64,000 nt of DNA from NCBI GenBank assembly GCA_017506865.1, contig JAFCMP010000401.1, positions 62,001-126,000 on the forward strand. Reading direction: 5' to 3'. Positions 23,404-33,812 of this stretch are shown in pieces (positions within the stretch are counted from its first letter, which is position 1; each line of letters opens with the position of its first letter). This stretch comes from Tribonema minus (taxonomy: Eukaryota > Sar > Xanthophyceae > Tribonematales > Tribonemataceae). Made by a program: the position numbers and the translations under genes. The notes beneath the pieces were generated by a model. That model was not told where the DNA came from, did no database searches, and worked only from the letters and a program-made list of their open reading frames with translations.

Positions 23404-25698
23404 CTACTCATCGTCGGATGACTCGTCGTCTGTGTCGTCTGCCGCATCCCCTCCCCTCCTCCGCGTAAGCCTTGAAAAGCGAGCGAAGAAAGTCTTCATG
23501 ATACCAGATACCCCACCGTCATCTCGATCGAACGTAGTGAGGCTGCAAAGGGTATTTGAACAAACCCTTACACGTCTGCCGCTCTCATCTTGGTTCAGAT
23601 TTTTCAACTCCTCCCCACACTCCGGGCCAGGGCAGTATTTACTGGACCCCGCCTCATTTCCTATCACAACACTGCACTCACAGGCACATGCCCTGACAAT
23701 TTTCTTCCTCGGCACGCTGATGTGCCCCTTGGTTGCCTTGAAGGATCCGTTGCCGAATACTATGAGCCTCTTGCCCGCTCCCTGGAAACCGGCGAATATC
23801 TTCTTCTTGATGTGCTCCACCTGAGACTGTATGGCGCGAAAGCGCTGGAAAGCCTTTACCTTTCGCGTCTTCCGCAGCTTCTCCGCCCAGTAACCATCCT
23901 CCACACGCCTCCAGGCGATGCAGTAGCGCACCAGCTCGGAGACGTCTGAAGTCCTCTTGCGATATTTCCACGCGGTCCGGAGCGCGGCGGCGTACTTCGG
24001 CTGTTGCGAACGGGCCACCGCCTCCTGATGCGCTGTTTTCTTTCGCCCGGACAGCTTCTTGACCTCCTCCTCTGTGACGACCACGTAGGTGAAAGCAGGT
24101 GCATGTTGGACGGCAGCAATAAGATCCCAGTCGGCGCCGTACGCGAAGATGCCGTTGACTGGCTTGAAGATGCCGGGGTCTATACCTCCTAGGATGGTGT
24201 CGTCCAGGACCGCCCTGTCTTCGCCAAACACGACGCCATAGTCGTTATAGACCCCTACCCCCCGCTCCACGATGTCCATCAGCGGCTCGTTCTTAGTCCT
24301 TAGCTTGTATCCGGCTTCATGCAGATACCTCAGTCCCGGCGCTCCCGGGTTAGTTCCCTGTGAGGTCATGAGGCACAGCTTGATCTGATGTCCGTCTGTC
24401 TCGAATGTGGGCGCCACCATCCACGGGCATTTTGTAACGTCGGGGTTGCCGATAGCATCCATCATACTCCTTTCGCTGCTCCCTCTCGTTGAGCACCGAA
24501 GACACCTGATGTTCGCCTTTTTGTTGTAAGGAGACAGGAATGACCTGTACCCCCACGGTCCCATCTGGACGTCGAGCGAAGGGAAGAGGCGCTTCATCGT
24601 TGTCTTGTCTATGCGGATGAAAACGGCCCGTGGGTTTGCGTAAGGGAGGGGGGCGACTATCTTGGGAGGTGCCTTTCGCCCGAACTTGGTGTTGATGAAG
24701 AGGTTTCTGTCCTTCTTGCCCTCCTTCCCGGGATGCATAATGTTCGCCACCCTGATGACCATCTCGAATTCCCTCCGAGGCTTGTCGATATAATCCCGCT
24801 GTAGATTGAACCAGTGACGTATCTGCTCCGTGACTCCCTCGACCTCCCTGGCACTCTCGCAGAACGCGATGATGTCATGCCTGTAGGAAGTGTTGTCAAA
24901 TCCCAGCCCGATGAGGGTCGCCACCACGTCCGCAGCGGAAGAGAGTCCGTGCGCCATGAAAGCTATGAGCTTCTGTATCCTGCCCGAGAACACCTTGGCC
25001 GCCATGTCGCCGTGGTGAGGGAGAATCGCAGTCCTGAATACCCAGCTCGCGATGGCTTTGATGCGTTTCAGGTAGTGCTCTTTCATCCTAGTCATGGTAG
25101 CTGTCCACAGTTTCTTGGCCTGATCATTCTTGATCTCCTTGACGTGGAGGGGGGCCGGAAAAGAGCCAATGCCTGTTAGCGCTGTAAACTGGCTGAATTG
25201 CTCTGCGAGGGGGTTCGATGAGGCCGGGTAGCACAGGGCGTCGAAACAGCTCGTGAAGAAGGCAGCATTGATTGTGGGCACGACCTGTCCTGGCGCATTC
25301 AGGCTCTGGGTGATGACAAACTGGCTGAACAGAGAAGCGTGAACCCTCAGTCTGGAGAAGTAGGACGTCAGCTCCGACATTTTATCCAGTATGTCTGCAT
25401 AATCGGAGTCCCTGACGTCTACCAACACGGCTCTGAGGCCTATTGTCACCACTCTGTGGCGAACATCGAGCTCCTTGCCCCGCAGGCGTTCAAAGGCTCG
25501 CAGAAACAACTCCTCCTGGTCCTGTGATTCGCTGTATAGCTCTACATTGTCGTCCCCAGTGTCCTTCTGGACCACCCGCCTGCCGAAGGCGTGCAGTAGG
25601 CGGTTGCGACAGTTATCTACAGTGGTGTCATTCTTCTTCTGCTTACGCGCTGTTGCTTTCTCGTCCCTACTGAGAAGTTTGCGCTTTTCCTTTGGCAT
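23404..25698 (-). CDS. Fanzor (eukaryotic TnpB-like RNA-guided DNA nuclease)
   Basis: The frame is open from 25776. I prefer the ATG at 25698 because it opens with a Lys/Arg-rich stretch (MPKEKRKLLSRDEK, ARKQKK) that looks like a nuclear localisation signal; this gives 764 aa. RuvC-I Asp is in GGIDPGIF (~D507). RuvC-II is in GNEAGSSKYC (~E682), continuous with the [TS][TS]xx-C4 zinc finger (C-x4-C ... C-x4-C). RuvC-III Asp is in FDRDD (~D726). The D-to-SS spacing (~178) falls within the published Fanzor pattern D-X(125,275)-[TS][TS]-zinc-RD. All catalytic residues are present, so it is probably active. Fanzors use a guide RNA usually encoded next to the gene. Stops TAG-TGA are tandem, and an acidic DDTDDESSDDE tail precedes them. 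An IS4-type transposase lies just upstream. Confidence 0.9.
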   Translation of the reverse strand: MPKEKRKLLSRDEKATARKQKKNDTTVDNCRNRLLHAFGRRVVQKDTGDDNVELYSESQDQEELFLRAFERLRGKELDVRHRVVTIGLRAVLVDVRDSDYADILDKMSELTSYFSRLRVHASLFSQFVITQSLNAPGQVVPTINAAFFTSCFDALCYPASSNPLAEQFSQFTALTGIGSFPAPLHVKEIKNDQAKKLWTATMTRMKEHYLKRIKAIASWVFRTAILPHHGDMAAKVFSGRIQKLIAFMAHGLSSAADVVATLIGLGFDNTSYRHDIIAFCESAREVEGVTEQIRHWFNLQRDYIDKPRREFEMVIRVANIMHPGKEGKKDRNLFINTKFGRKAPPKIVAPLPYANPRAVFIRIDKTTMKRLFPSLDVQMGPWGYRSFLSPYNKKANIRCLRCSTRGSSERSMMDAIGNPDVTKCPWMVAPTFETDGHQIKLCLMTSQGTNPGAPGLRYLHEAGYKLRTKNEPLMDIVERGVGVYNDYGVVFGEDRAVLDDTILGGIDPGIFKPVNGIFAYGADWDLIAAVQHAPAFTYVVVTEEEVKKLSGRKKTAHQEAVARSQQPKYAAALRTAWKYRKRTSDVSELVRYCIAWRRVEDGYWAEKLRKTRKVKAFQRFRAIQSQVEHIKKKIFAGFQGAGKRLIVFGNGSFKATKGHISVPRKKIVRACACECSVVIGNEAGSSKYCPGPECGEELKNLNQDESGRRVRVCSNTLCSLTTFDRDDGGVSGIMKTFFARFSRLTRRRGGDAADDTDDESSDDE

Positions 25699-25790
25699 GC
25701 GCAGAGGTTGTGATGGTCGTGGTACTGCCCTTGTATCGATATAATAAACTGCGCACGCCAAAAAGATTCGGGTCATGAATCTCGATGAGG

Positions 25791-25915
25791 ATATATCACA
25801 TTCGGATATACCACATGCTTAATAAACCACCTGCGGATATACCACCTGCGGATATACCACATGCTAATATACCACCTGTGGATATACCACCTGAGGATAT
25901 ATCACCTGCGGGTTC
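25791..25915 (+). repeat. 15-16-bp tandem repeat upstream of the Fanzor start
   Basis: GGATATACCACCTGC and close variants recur about seven to eight times between the Fanzor start and the IS4 transposase stop. The array fills almost the whole 234-bp gap, where a Fanzor promoter would be expected. It could be a regulatory array or an internal boundary of the element. Confidence 0.8.
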
Positions 25916-25932
25916 CGCGCCAAGCTCATATC

Positions 25933-26973
25933 CTAAAATGTTGATCCTGAATTCAAGTGTGTACTCGACTCATGTATGGTAAAAACCCTTTTGAATCCTT
26001 TGAACTTCAACCCGACCTCTAAGCAAGGCGTCATCACCTCAACAACTTTTCTGACAGTATCGACTGAGGTCAGATAGCCCTGTCCTGGTTCAACGCAGTG
26101 ATTCATGCACACAGTGTCGAACAGAACCCTGGCTTCCATTTCCTGCACAAACGCCTGTGAACTTCTGGAGTGACTTTTCTCTAGGTTAAGGGTGCTCTTC
26201 AGGCGTTTGAAACTCAACTCAACTCTCCATCTCAACTTGTACAATATCTTTACTCTCTTTACTGTGGATTCAAAATTGGTGGCACAGACATATTTTACAC
26301 CGTCAATATGATACTTGTAGAGCCACATGGGAGTGATGACTCCATCTATGATGAGAGCCACTTTCCTGTACGTACATCCATGTCGGAAGAAGAATTTGAC
26401 TGATCTGCAAGCATTCTCCCTGACCCTAAAAACTGCTCTGAGCCCTTTATCATTCGCACTACGCAGCATCGCGTGAGAGAAATACCCTCTGTCAAACAAC
26501 ATTGTGTCACCTTTAGATAACCTTTCCATATGATCCATTGCGCATGCTCTTTCATTGAAGCTTTTGGAGGTGCACATATCAAAACAGGTACGAGATTGGA
26601 CATCTAACGCAGATGAGAGTAGCATAAGTCGACGAGCATCACATCTGTTCGAAGTTGTCTTGCAGCCATCGCGAGCAAAAGATGGGTGCACCCGAACTTT
26701 GGAGCCGTCAATGGCGACGATTCTAGAGCCTCCATTGCATCGCCGTTGCAGACTGTAGTTAAGCTGCTTAAAATATCCTTCAGGTACCTTGGCACGTGCT
26801 TTAGATAAAGCCTGGTGTGAGTACATTGCATGGTCTCTTGGCAGAATGTGCCTCAGACCTCTGTTGTCAATAGAGGCTGATATCAGATGAGAAAAGATGG
26901 ACCCTGTTGTGATTTTACGCGATCTCTGTTGCCAGCTAGCCTTTTCAAATTCTGAATACAGCGATTTGAACAT
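25933..26973 (-). CDS. IS4-type DDE transposase (IS4EU-like)
   Basis: A 346-aa frame runs from ATG 26973 to TAG 25933. DDE residues are the Asp in RIVAIDGSKVRV, the Asp in TMLFDRGYFS and the Glu in YKLRWRVELSFKRLK. The last fits the IS4-family Y-(2)-R-(3)-E-(6)-K signature exactly. It should cut and paste a DNA transposon by the RNase H-fold mechanism. IS4-like elements occur in eukaryotes and are one of the superfamilies reported to have captured Fanzor genes, and here a Fanzor follows 235 bp downstream on the same strand. I could not find convincing terminal inverted repeats around the pair. The reading frame is intact. Confidence 0.9.
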   Translation of the reverse strand: MFKSLYSEFEKASWQQRSRKITTGSIFSHLISASIDNRGLRHILPRDHAMYSHQALSKARAKVPEGYFKQLNYSLQRRCNGGSRIVAIDGSKVRVHPSFARDGCKTTSNRCDARRLMLLSSALDVQSRTCFDMCTSKSFNERACAMDHMERLSKGDTMLFDRGYFSHAMLRSANDKGLRAVFRVRENACRSVKFFFRHGCTYRKVALIIDGVITPMWLYKYHIDGVKYVCATNFESTVKRVKILYKLRWRVELSFKRLKSTLNLEKSHSRSSQAFVQEMEARVLFDTVCMNHCVEPGQGYLTSVDTVRKVVEVMTPCLEVGLKFKGFKRVFTIHESSTHLNSGSTF

Positions 26974-27002
26974 ATCGGTTTTGATAGGATGATCACAACA
27001 AA

Positions 27003-27299
27003 TTAAATTGACACACGCATTAAGTTGACATCAATGGCCTCATCATCGCGTTTACGCTTCGCTAGTTCACTTTGTACCATGACAAGTCCCATTTCCTCCT
27101 TAACGGCATCATTGAGGTATGCAAAACCGACAGGCATGAGCTCCAGCTGCTTATCGTGCACAGGTAGCAGCGGAGCTAAGGTGCTGGAAGTGTCCATTGG
27201 CACCATAAACCAGTGTCTAGTTTCTGGCATCAGCGCCACATCTACTGCCAGCATCCCTTTGCCGCATCCCTGTAGCGTGCTGGCGCATAGAGGCAACAA
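27003..27299 (-). CDS. Small ORF upstream of the IS4 transposase
   Basis: A 98-aa frame on the same strand ends 29 bp before the transposase start and contains a basic KRKRDDE patch. No family is recognised. It may be an accessory ORF or an N-terminal exon of the transposase, or it may be non-coding. Confidence 0.25.
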   Translation of the reverse strand: MLPLCASTLQGCGKGMLAVDVALMPETRHWFMVPMDTSSTLAPLLPVHDKQLELMPVGFAYLNDAVKEEMGLVMVQSELAKRKRDDEAIDVNLMRVSI

Positions 27300-28950
27300 C
27301 TGATTGGGACTTGCATTAAGCCCAAATTAGCATGTGTGTACACCTGGCTGATCTTACTTGCATACACTTGATTGAACGATGCTTCTTCACAGGTAGCTCA
27401 TATGGCGTTGAGGCGGTTGACTGAATATCGAGTTCCAAAGTCAGCCATGTCCCCTGGCCTGTTGCTTCACCCTCACTCTTATCGTAACCCTTGCCAAAGG
27501 CAGTAATCTAGTAGTGAGAGCTCACCATTTGTGTGGCCCTGATTGGCGGAGTGTTTCAGTGTGAGGAACTTGCTCAGCTCTTCACTTTTGAGGTTGGCAG
27601 CAGCCGAGGTTAGAACTTGTTGCATTACAAGTTTATCATAAGCATGTACCAGGTATGATGCACTTCTACAAGAATACATGAGTTATGGGGGTCAGGTCTT
27701 GGGTCAAGCTGCCCCACAGATCAGAGAACCACTGGCAGTTCTGCGTGCAATGCACGGACTCTGACACAGACATTGCAATCACAATGAACAACTTGACTTT
27801 GCAACACAGCAGTGCAACACAGCCAGAAATGTGCAACACCCGTAAAACATAAAATTCACGGGAAGCAGCACGGGACAGCTGAACAGTTATCTCTTTAACA
27901 AATCTGGTTGTCAGCGCTCCATCAAGCCACCAACTTCAAGTTCACTTGCTGCCGATGGAACCAAGCAATGACATGGCATGCAAATGCAAATGTAACGCAG
28001 ATCATATGCCCCTCGATGAAGCAATTCGGTGGTGTGATTGCCGCCATCAATGCATACACAGATCAGCAGAGATGACGCGCCAGTGATAGTGTTGCGCGAA
28101 GGCTAGTTGAGGTGATGATGGGTTGCACCCATGTGAATGCTGAAGAATCAGGAAGCTGCACATGTCTCAAATAATGACCGGCCAATGATGCTGGCTGCTT
28201 AGCGCCATTTGGTCTTGCATGTACTCAGTGCTGCGTACTACATGCCACTCACCTGCAATACAGCAAGTAAGACTGTTGGTACGCCCGCTGTGACAATGCG
28301 GTGATTGATTAAGCTTGTGAACGCTGCTGATACGAGCACAACAAGCAAACTACAAAAGCAGAATGTGTAGCAGCATATGCCGCACCCCATCATGAGGCGT
28401 GCGAGAAGCATTATTAGGCATGCGAGAAGTGTGTGCAGGCACCATTACATAGGCAGACTCCAAACGGGAACACTGAAGTGTCATCATGTATGTTTCATCA
28501 TGTAGGAATGTGTCTATTACTGTTCTAAAGCACTGTCGCAACCTATGCCGTGAATATGACTTTTGCATGTGCCTGCGACGGTTTGTCGTGCGCTCCACCG
28601 GGTCACATGCACGGCTAGCGTTTCCTCTTGATGATCCACTTCATTACCTTGACTGAACACCAGGCTGCAGCCAAGAAGCCGCTCACGATTATACTCCAGT
28701 AACCTTACTCAAGTCATACAGAAGTGAACATGGCGGAAGTGAAGTGCTGTACAGCGCCGCGTGTGCCTGCACCCGGACCAACACTGGGATGCAGTCAGGA
28801 ATGCATGGCCAGGAACAGAGGAGATTCTGAGGCTGACACTCGTCCATGCTTCCTCGTGCCGCATTCTTGTACTCCAGGAGACTCAGTGACACGTTTGCTA
28901 TGCATGCGTGTGTCAGGTGTGTTCTCACGAGACGCGGCTCTGTTTACAAG
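27300..28950. other. No gene recognised
   Basis: About 1.65 kb of mixed-composition sequence without a supported ORF or splice pattern. A hairpin, TTGGGaCTT / AAGcCCAA, lies at ~27304-27326 and could mark an element end. Confidence 0.3.
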
Positions 28951-30324
28951 TCAGTCCTCCTTGCGCGGCGGCGCCACGCCAGCTGCGGCGAGCACTGCCT
29001 TGCTTACACAGCAGCAGAGGGGGGCGTCATTGGTGCCCGCCTGCTGCAAGCTCCAGTTGTACATCCACGGCATGAGCGCGCACGTCACCGCAGAGTTGAA
29101 GGTCCAGAAGCAGAGCTCCCACAGCAGTACCACGGCCTGCAAAGCAGCGTGTCGACATCGGTTGCAGCAGAGGTTACTACTTGCGTGCATGGACGTACGT
29201 TGTGAAGGATGGCAATAGGAAGGCGTACGCGTGCTTTTGATGCAAGGCGGACCAGCAATCAGCAGATCATGCGGTGTGCAGCACGGAGCATTGTCATCGG
29301 CGACAGGGGATAGTAGTCGTTGTATGAGACGTCTGTGGTGGAAGATGGTGATGGAAGGACGTGCATGCGCTTGCGCTTGTGCTCACCTGCCTACAAGTAG
29401 TACTTGTACTGAAAAAAATGTGTGTCAAGAAAGTTTGTCTCAAGGAGCATGCAGATTCTGGTGACAAGTTGGACATCAGCTGGGCTTCTTCACGCCCTAA
29501 GCGAAGATAAACATACTCGTTTAAATTACATGCATACCTGCCAGCGCGCGGCCGCGCCACGCGGGCCACCGCTGCCCGCAAGTATCTCCAGCAGCCACAG
29601 CGAGCGCACAATCTGCCACAGGTGATGGGTCGCGAATGCCACGGGGACGACCGGGTGCACGATGCTGCGGTGCATCGGCAGCTCGAGCACGCACTGCACG
29701 GCAAACACGGCCATGTAGGGGGCAAATATGGCGAGTCCACTCCAACGGAGGGCAGGATTCACGAGGCTTGCCGTGAGCGCCAGCAAGGGGATGCTGATTG
29801 CGGCCACACCGGCGCATATGTGGTAGCAGACGAAGCCGCGCGGCCAGGCCCTCGGGGGATCCGCGTCGGGGGTCTTGCGAGTGTTACTGAGCAGGAATGA
29901 GCCGCGATAGGGTTCGAAGCCGTTCGGGTGGCGTTGGTGGCCATTGCAGAGGGCCAAACGTAGGGACAGCAGCGTGCACGCCACGAAGATAGCGTCGCAG
30001 CCCCAGATTACTGGCAGCAGCGGTAGATCAACCTGGAGAGGAGGAAGCGAGGTCGGTTCCTGTGAGAAATAGGGGTGCTGGCGGAGGCAGCTGAGCGGTA
30101 TGATTGCTACAGGGTGACAGTAATGAGCACTTGTGAGACTCAAGCCATGCCACACGCCAGCGACAAGCACGCAATCCAAACTCCCCAAAAATCCGCGCTG
30201 CATCTGCCATGATTGCGTGACGTCTCACCTGTTTCAAGAGAACCGCAGCCGTCAACAGAGCACCAGGGATTGAACCTATCAAACCGGCAACTGCCGATGC
30301 CAACCACAGCCAATCGCCAGCCAT
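28951..30324 (-). CDS. Multi-pass membrane protein, three exons, unknown function
   Basis: Exon 1 is 30229-30324 (start MAGDWLWLAS), exon 2 is 29538-30032 and exon 3 is 28951-29136. All junctions are phase 0, with donors CAG/GTGAGA and CAG/GTATGC and acceptors CCAG and GCAG. The 258-aa product has one hydrophobic helix in exon 1, about four in exon 2 (CDAIFVACTLLSL, ISIPLLALTASLV, FAPYMAVFAVQCVLEL, WQIVRSLWLLEIL) and one in exon 3. A short hydrophilic loop rich in Arg/Pro separates helices 2 and 3. I do not recognise the family. The layout is vaguely EXPERA-like but without its key residues. Intact splice sites and frame argue for a functional gene carried inside the insertion. Confidence 0.6.
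29470..29515 (+). repeat. LINE 3'-end relic in intron 2 of the membrane-protein gene
   Basis: gctgggcttcttcacgccct followed by aagcgaagataa matches the LINE 3' end at 55640-55677 (ctgggctttttcgcgccctg, agcgagaattaataaa) with several substitutions. It is an old, short copy. Confidence 0.5.
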
Positions 30325-30702
30325 ATCGTTCGGTAATGCAAGGTGTGTGTCACCGCGGCAAAAAAACACACCTACCTTCAGTTGACGTTGAAGTTGAAGG
30401 TTAGAAAACACTCCTGCCCCCCGAAGCCAGCTTTAGAGGTGCGTAGGCAGGCCTGATTGCTGAATCTGCTAGATCTCAGCGTTAGCTGCTGTGCTCTATC
30501 AGGATGAGTGACGAGCTAACAGAAGTACGCGTGAGGCCGCAAACGGGTTTGAAACTAGGGACATAGTTTGTGCCGCGCTTTTGGGCTGGCGATGCTGGCC
30601 TCTCCCTACTTCTGCTGATATATCAGTAGTCGTCGTCGTGACACGAACCTTCAGCCTAGTACGTGCGCTGGACACCTGGACGCAGCTTGCGCATGGGTAG
30701 AA

Positions 30703-31833
30703 ATGATCGCTAACATCCCACTCACCTTTGCTGGCACTGCAGGTATGTCCGCTGCAGCTGAGGCAGCACTTGATGAGGCGACACTCAGGGCCGATTCTGC
30801 GCCTGTTCAGCCACCAGCTACCGTGGCCGTTGCCGGCGCGACAGGGTGGCTCGGCGGGCACGTTGTGGCCGAGCTGCTGTCCCGTGGCTATTCGGTGCTC
30901 GTGCTGGCCCGTGCCTCTGCGGACGTTAATAGCCTTGTCGGCCCCCTCGTAAGCGTGGCTCGCTGCGACGTGACTCACGACGAGTCCCTGGCCACCGCGC
31001 TTGATGGCAGTGGCGCTGCAGCAGTCATCTCGTGCGTGGGCATGCGCGACTTGGCGGTACCAGATGCGGAAATCTTCCGCGTACTACGCAACGGCACGGC
31101 ACACCTCTACAAAGCTGCCCTCGCCTGCGGAGCAAGGCGTTTCATCATTGTCGCAGGGGGCATTCACCGTAATCCTGACGGCACGATCAACACAGAGATG
31201 GCGCACAATGCAGCACGTGAGACAGGGATTAGCCAAACGGATTCGCACACGCTGGCTGCCGAGCGTGCCACGGCAACAGTCCCTGCCATAGTGGCTGTGG
31301 ACCCCTCCGTCTTCTTCAAGGACGCCGAGACCATCTTCAACATGATCGCCGCATCCCGTAACACCAGCAAACCAGGTGAGGCATCGCTCACCCTCGTGTC
31401 CGGCTCGTGGGAAGTCCGCATCAACCCCATCTCCGGCCGAGACCTTGCCACGCGCCTCGCAGACTGTCTTATCAGCCCCATCCCCGCCAGTGGCCGCATC
31501 ACAGCCGGCGGGCCCGATACCTACACATTCGCAGAGTTTGTGGACCTTGCAGGACAGGCACTTGGTGTGAGGGTCCATCACCGCTCGCTGCCGCGCCCCC
31601 TGGCCCGAGCGCTGCTGCTGGTGGCACGGCTCGGCGGCGCGCTGGGGAGGCGCAAGGCGCTGGCGGCGCAGCGCCTGCTGTCGTTTCTCTGGGTTGTGGG
31701 GACGGATCGCTCGCCGGGGCGTCTGGTGGGAACCACTGGGGGACAGGACAGGGTGACGGAACTGTTTGTGAGGCTCGCAGCAGAGAAACGCCAGGGCGCT
31801 GCCGTTTCTGGCAGTGACAGGGGCGACCGCTGA
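30703..31833 (+). CDS. NAD(P)-binding atypical SDR (NmrA/epimerase-like)
   Basis: A 376-aa single-exon frame ends in TGA. The Rossmann dinucleotide motif VAGATGWLGG (GxxGxxG) is at residues ~44-53. Then come VLVLAR, an Asp-containing VARCDVTHDES at the second strand pair, AVISCVGM, GARRFIIVAGG, and C-terminal WEVRINPISGRDLA and ITAGGPDTYTFAEFVDLAG, as in NmrA/ycf39-type atypical SDRs that lack the YxxxK pair. It may be a reductase or a redox-sensing protein; the substrate is unknown. An internal ATG at 30745 is an alternative start, since the sequence before it looks like a splice acceptor (ggcactgcag). It lies divergently to the membrane-protein gene, 378 bp away, so a shared promoter is possible. 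Confidence 0.8.
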   Translation: MIANIPLTFAGTAGMSAAAEAALDEATLRADSAPVQPPATVAVAGATGWLGGHVVAELLSRGYSVLVLARASADVNSLVGPLVSVARCDVTHDESLATALDGSGAAAVISCVGMRDLAVPDAEIFRVLRNGTAHLYKAALACGARRFIIVAGGIHRNPDGTINTEMAHNAARETGISQTDSHTLAAERATATVPAIVAVDPSVFFKDAETIFNMIAASRNTSKPGEASLTLVSGSWEVRINPISGRDLATRLADCLISPIPASGRITAGGPDTYTFAEFVDLAGQALGVRVHHRSLPRPLARALLLVARLGGALGRRKALAAQRLLSFLWVVGTDRSPGRLVGTTGGQDRVTELFVRLAAEKRQGAAVSGSDRGDR

Positions 31834-33812
31834 GTGAAGTGCGCTCGGCAATCTGTTGAACAAAAGGCAGTGAGGCAGGGTGTATGGCGGCTGTAAATGC
31901 GGCGGGTAGCATGTATGAGTTGCGATTATGCTATGTGCATGTGAGGCGCCCGTTGTGACGCAGTGTCACGAGCATGGTCACGCACAATATTGTATACTCG
32001 AAGTAGAAGTATACAGTATCAGGGCACACTTGGGCCTGTAGCGGTCTTGTAGCACCTGTATTGGGACCTGCAATCAGCAATCAGCAATGCAGCTGCCCAG
32101 GCCACACGTTGGACGCAGTTGTAAGCACCTGCCAGTGCGTTAGGACCAGAAGTCAGCAATGCATGCCGCACACTATGGCATAAGACGCACTAGAACTAGA
32201 CGCAGTGATTCTCGTCAGCCCAGCATCATTTGCAAGGCCTACATGAGCTAGTGCCGGGGGCGGTTGTCGGATGTAGTCAGGGAGCAAGTTGGACTGAAGC
32301 ATGCTTCTGCCATAGTCACAAAGCGCACGTGCCGGTAGGCCTGCAGGCACATACATACACACACTATATATATTATAATCAGCACACACAAGTTTTTGCA
32401 AAGGCACGTCCTTGAATCGATGCACTTATTTGCAGAAGCTGTTGCGTGCGTAGAACAAGTGTTTGTGCCCGGATGTTGCTCTGTACTTATTGCCAGCTGG
32501 GCGCGAAAAAGCCCAGACGGCGATGTAAATCGTACTACCAGAAACGGCATGTATCTTGTGGCAGTGTGAGAGTGTCTCAATGCGCTTTGACGATCACGCT
32601 GTTGCCCTGCAAGTGTCCGACTGCATTGGGTCAAAATCTTTTGCGGCTGAGGTCATTATATTAGAATGGCAGCACGTACTGCGTGCTGGCTTAAGCAAAT
32701 TTGATGTGTCCTGAAGGCGCCGGCATCCACTTGGTGCGTAATGCTCTTCTGCATGGCGTATGATTGATGCCCGGTATGCTGGTCATCTTGAACAACATGG
32801 TTGCAACCTGAGCAATTGTATTTCGGTCAGCAAAAGCTTCTGCGATAAGATTTATGCGTGTGGCAATATACGAAAGCTTGGGCATTGTTGTTGATGTTAG
32901 GACATGGATATATGGGCCAACTACTGTAGTTGAAGCGCTGCCATGGAGAGTTTTTGAAAATCTTAGGCATGCTGTAAAGGTATAGTATTAAGGTACGTAC
33001 TTTGGGGTGTTGGGCGCATAGAGTGCAGTGTCTTCATTCTGCGGCTATGTGATTGACGCACACGATTCACTGCCGCCGGTGTTCACCACGGTGCTCAGAA
33101 CGCCGTCAAGTGCTGATTCCTTGATGCAATGATGCGAAACGAGCGCAAGTCACGCAAAGAGTGGTTTTGTCAAAAGCAGTGTTCAACTCAAAGAATTTGA
33201 ATGTGATCACATAGTCTGAAATCCCCATATTTGTATATGTTTCTGAGTCCCAAAGCGTGGGGTGCTCCACGAAAGCCATGCCTTGTGCCACCACCCATAC
33301 CTCACGACATGTGCCATGAAAGGGACTGCATGAGACCTCCATAGACCACTCCAGCAATACAGCTGTATAGAGATGACAGAATCGCATTGCTTGCGCCTGC
33401 ACTGTGAGTCATTGCTGAATACTACATATCTACAGGTTACGCTCATGACGCCGATGGGGTGTTCCAGAAGAAAGGGGCTCACCACGATGTCCGTGTGCGA
33501 TGTGTATGCCACGCGCCTGCAATGCAGTTGCAAGTAAATTATGCCCCCTCTCACGTGGAACGTGCAGCCCTCGTTTTTTTCAAACCCAAACTTCAAAGCC
33601 CGATTTATCGTGTGCTAAGCCCATGCGGTCCAGGACATAATATACAACTTCAAAGTTCGAGCTCAGCCTTGAGCGCCGAGAGGAGGGTGCACGAGGCGAT
33701 ACACAGCACCTTTTGGCGGGGCTTAGAAAGCAGCATGAGAGCTCAGAGCGGGGGCGGATTTGATTCATGCGCTTCCACGACAATGCCCTCACTCGATGAC
33801 AGATAACGTGCA
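31834..33812. other. No gene recognised
   Basis: About 2 kb without a supported gene. A small hairpin, GTATACT/AGTATAC, lies at ~31993-32016, and a diverged LINE 3'-end copy is listed separately. Confidence 0.35.
32481..32612 (-). repeat. Diverged LINE 3'-end copy
   Basis: tgtacttatt, then gggcgcgaaaaagcccaga, then a later cagtgtgagagtgtc block follow the same order as the reverse complement of the LINE 3' end at 55571-55677. The hairpin GGGC-loop-GCCC is intact. Confidence 0.55.

Noticed and set aside
25785-25982. Short plus-strand ORF with PPADIPPADIP repeats
   Set aside because: It is a translation of the 15-bp DNA repeat, with no other support.
29231-29464. Plus-strand Cys-rich ORF opposite the membrane-protein gene
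   Set aside because: It lies in the intron of a well-supported minus-strand gene and matches nothing.
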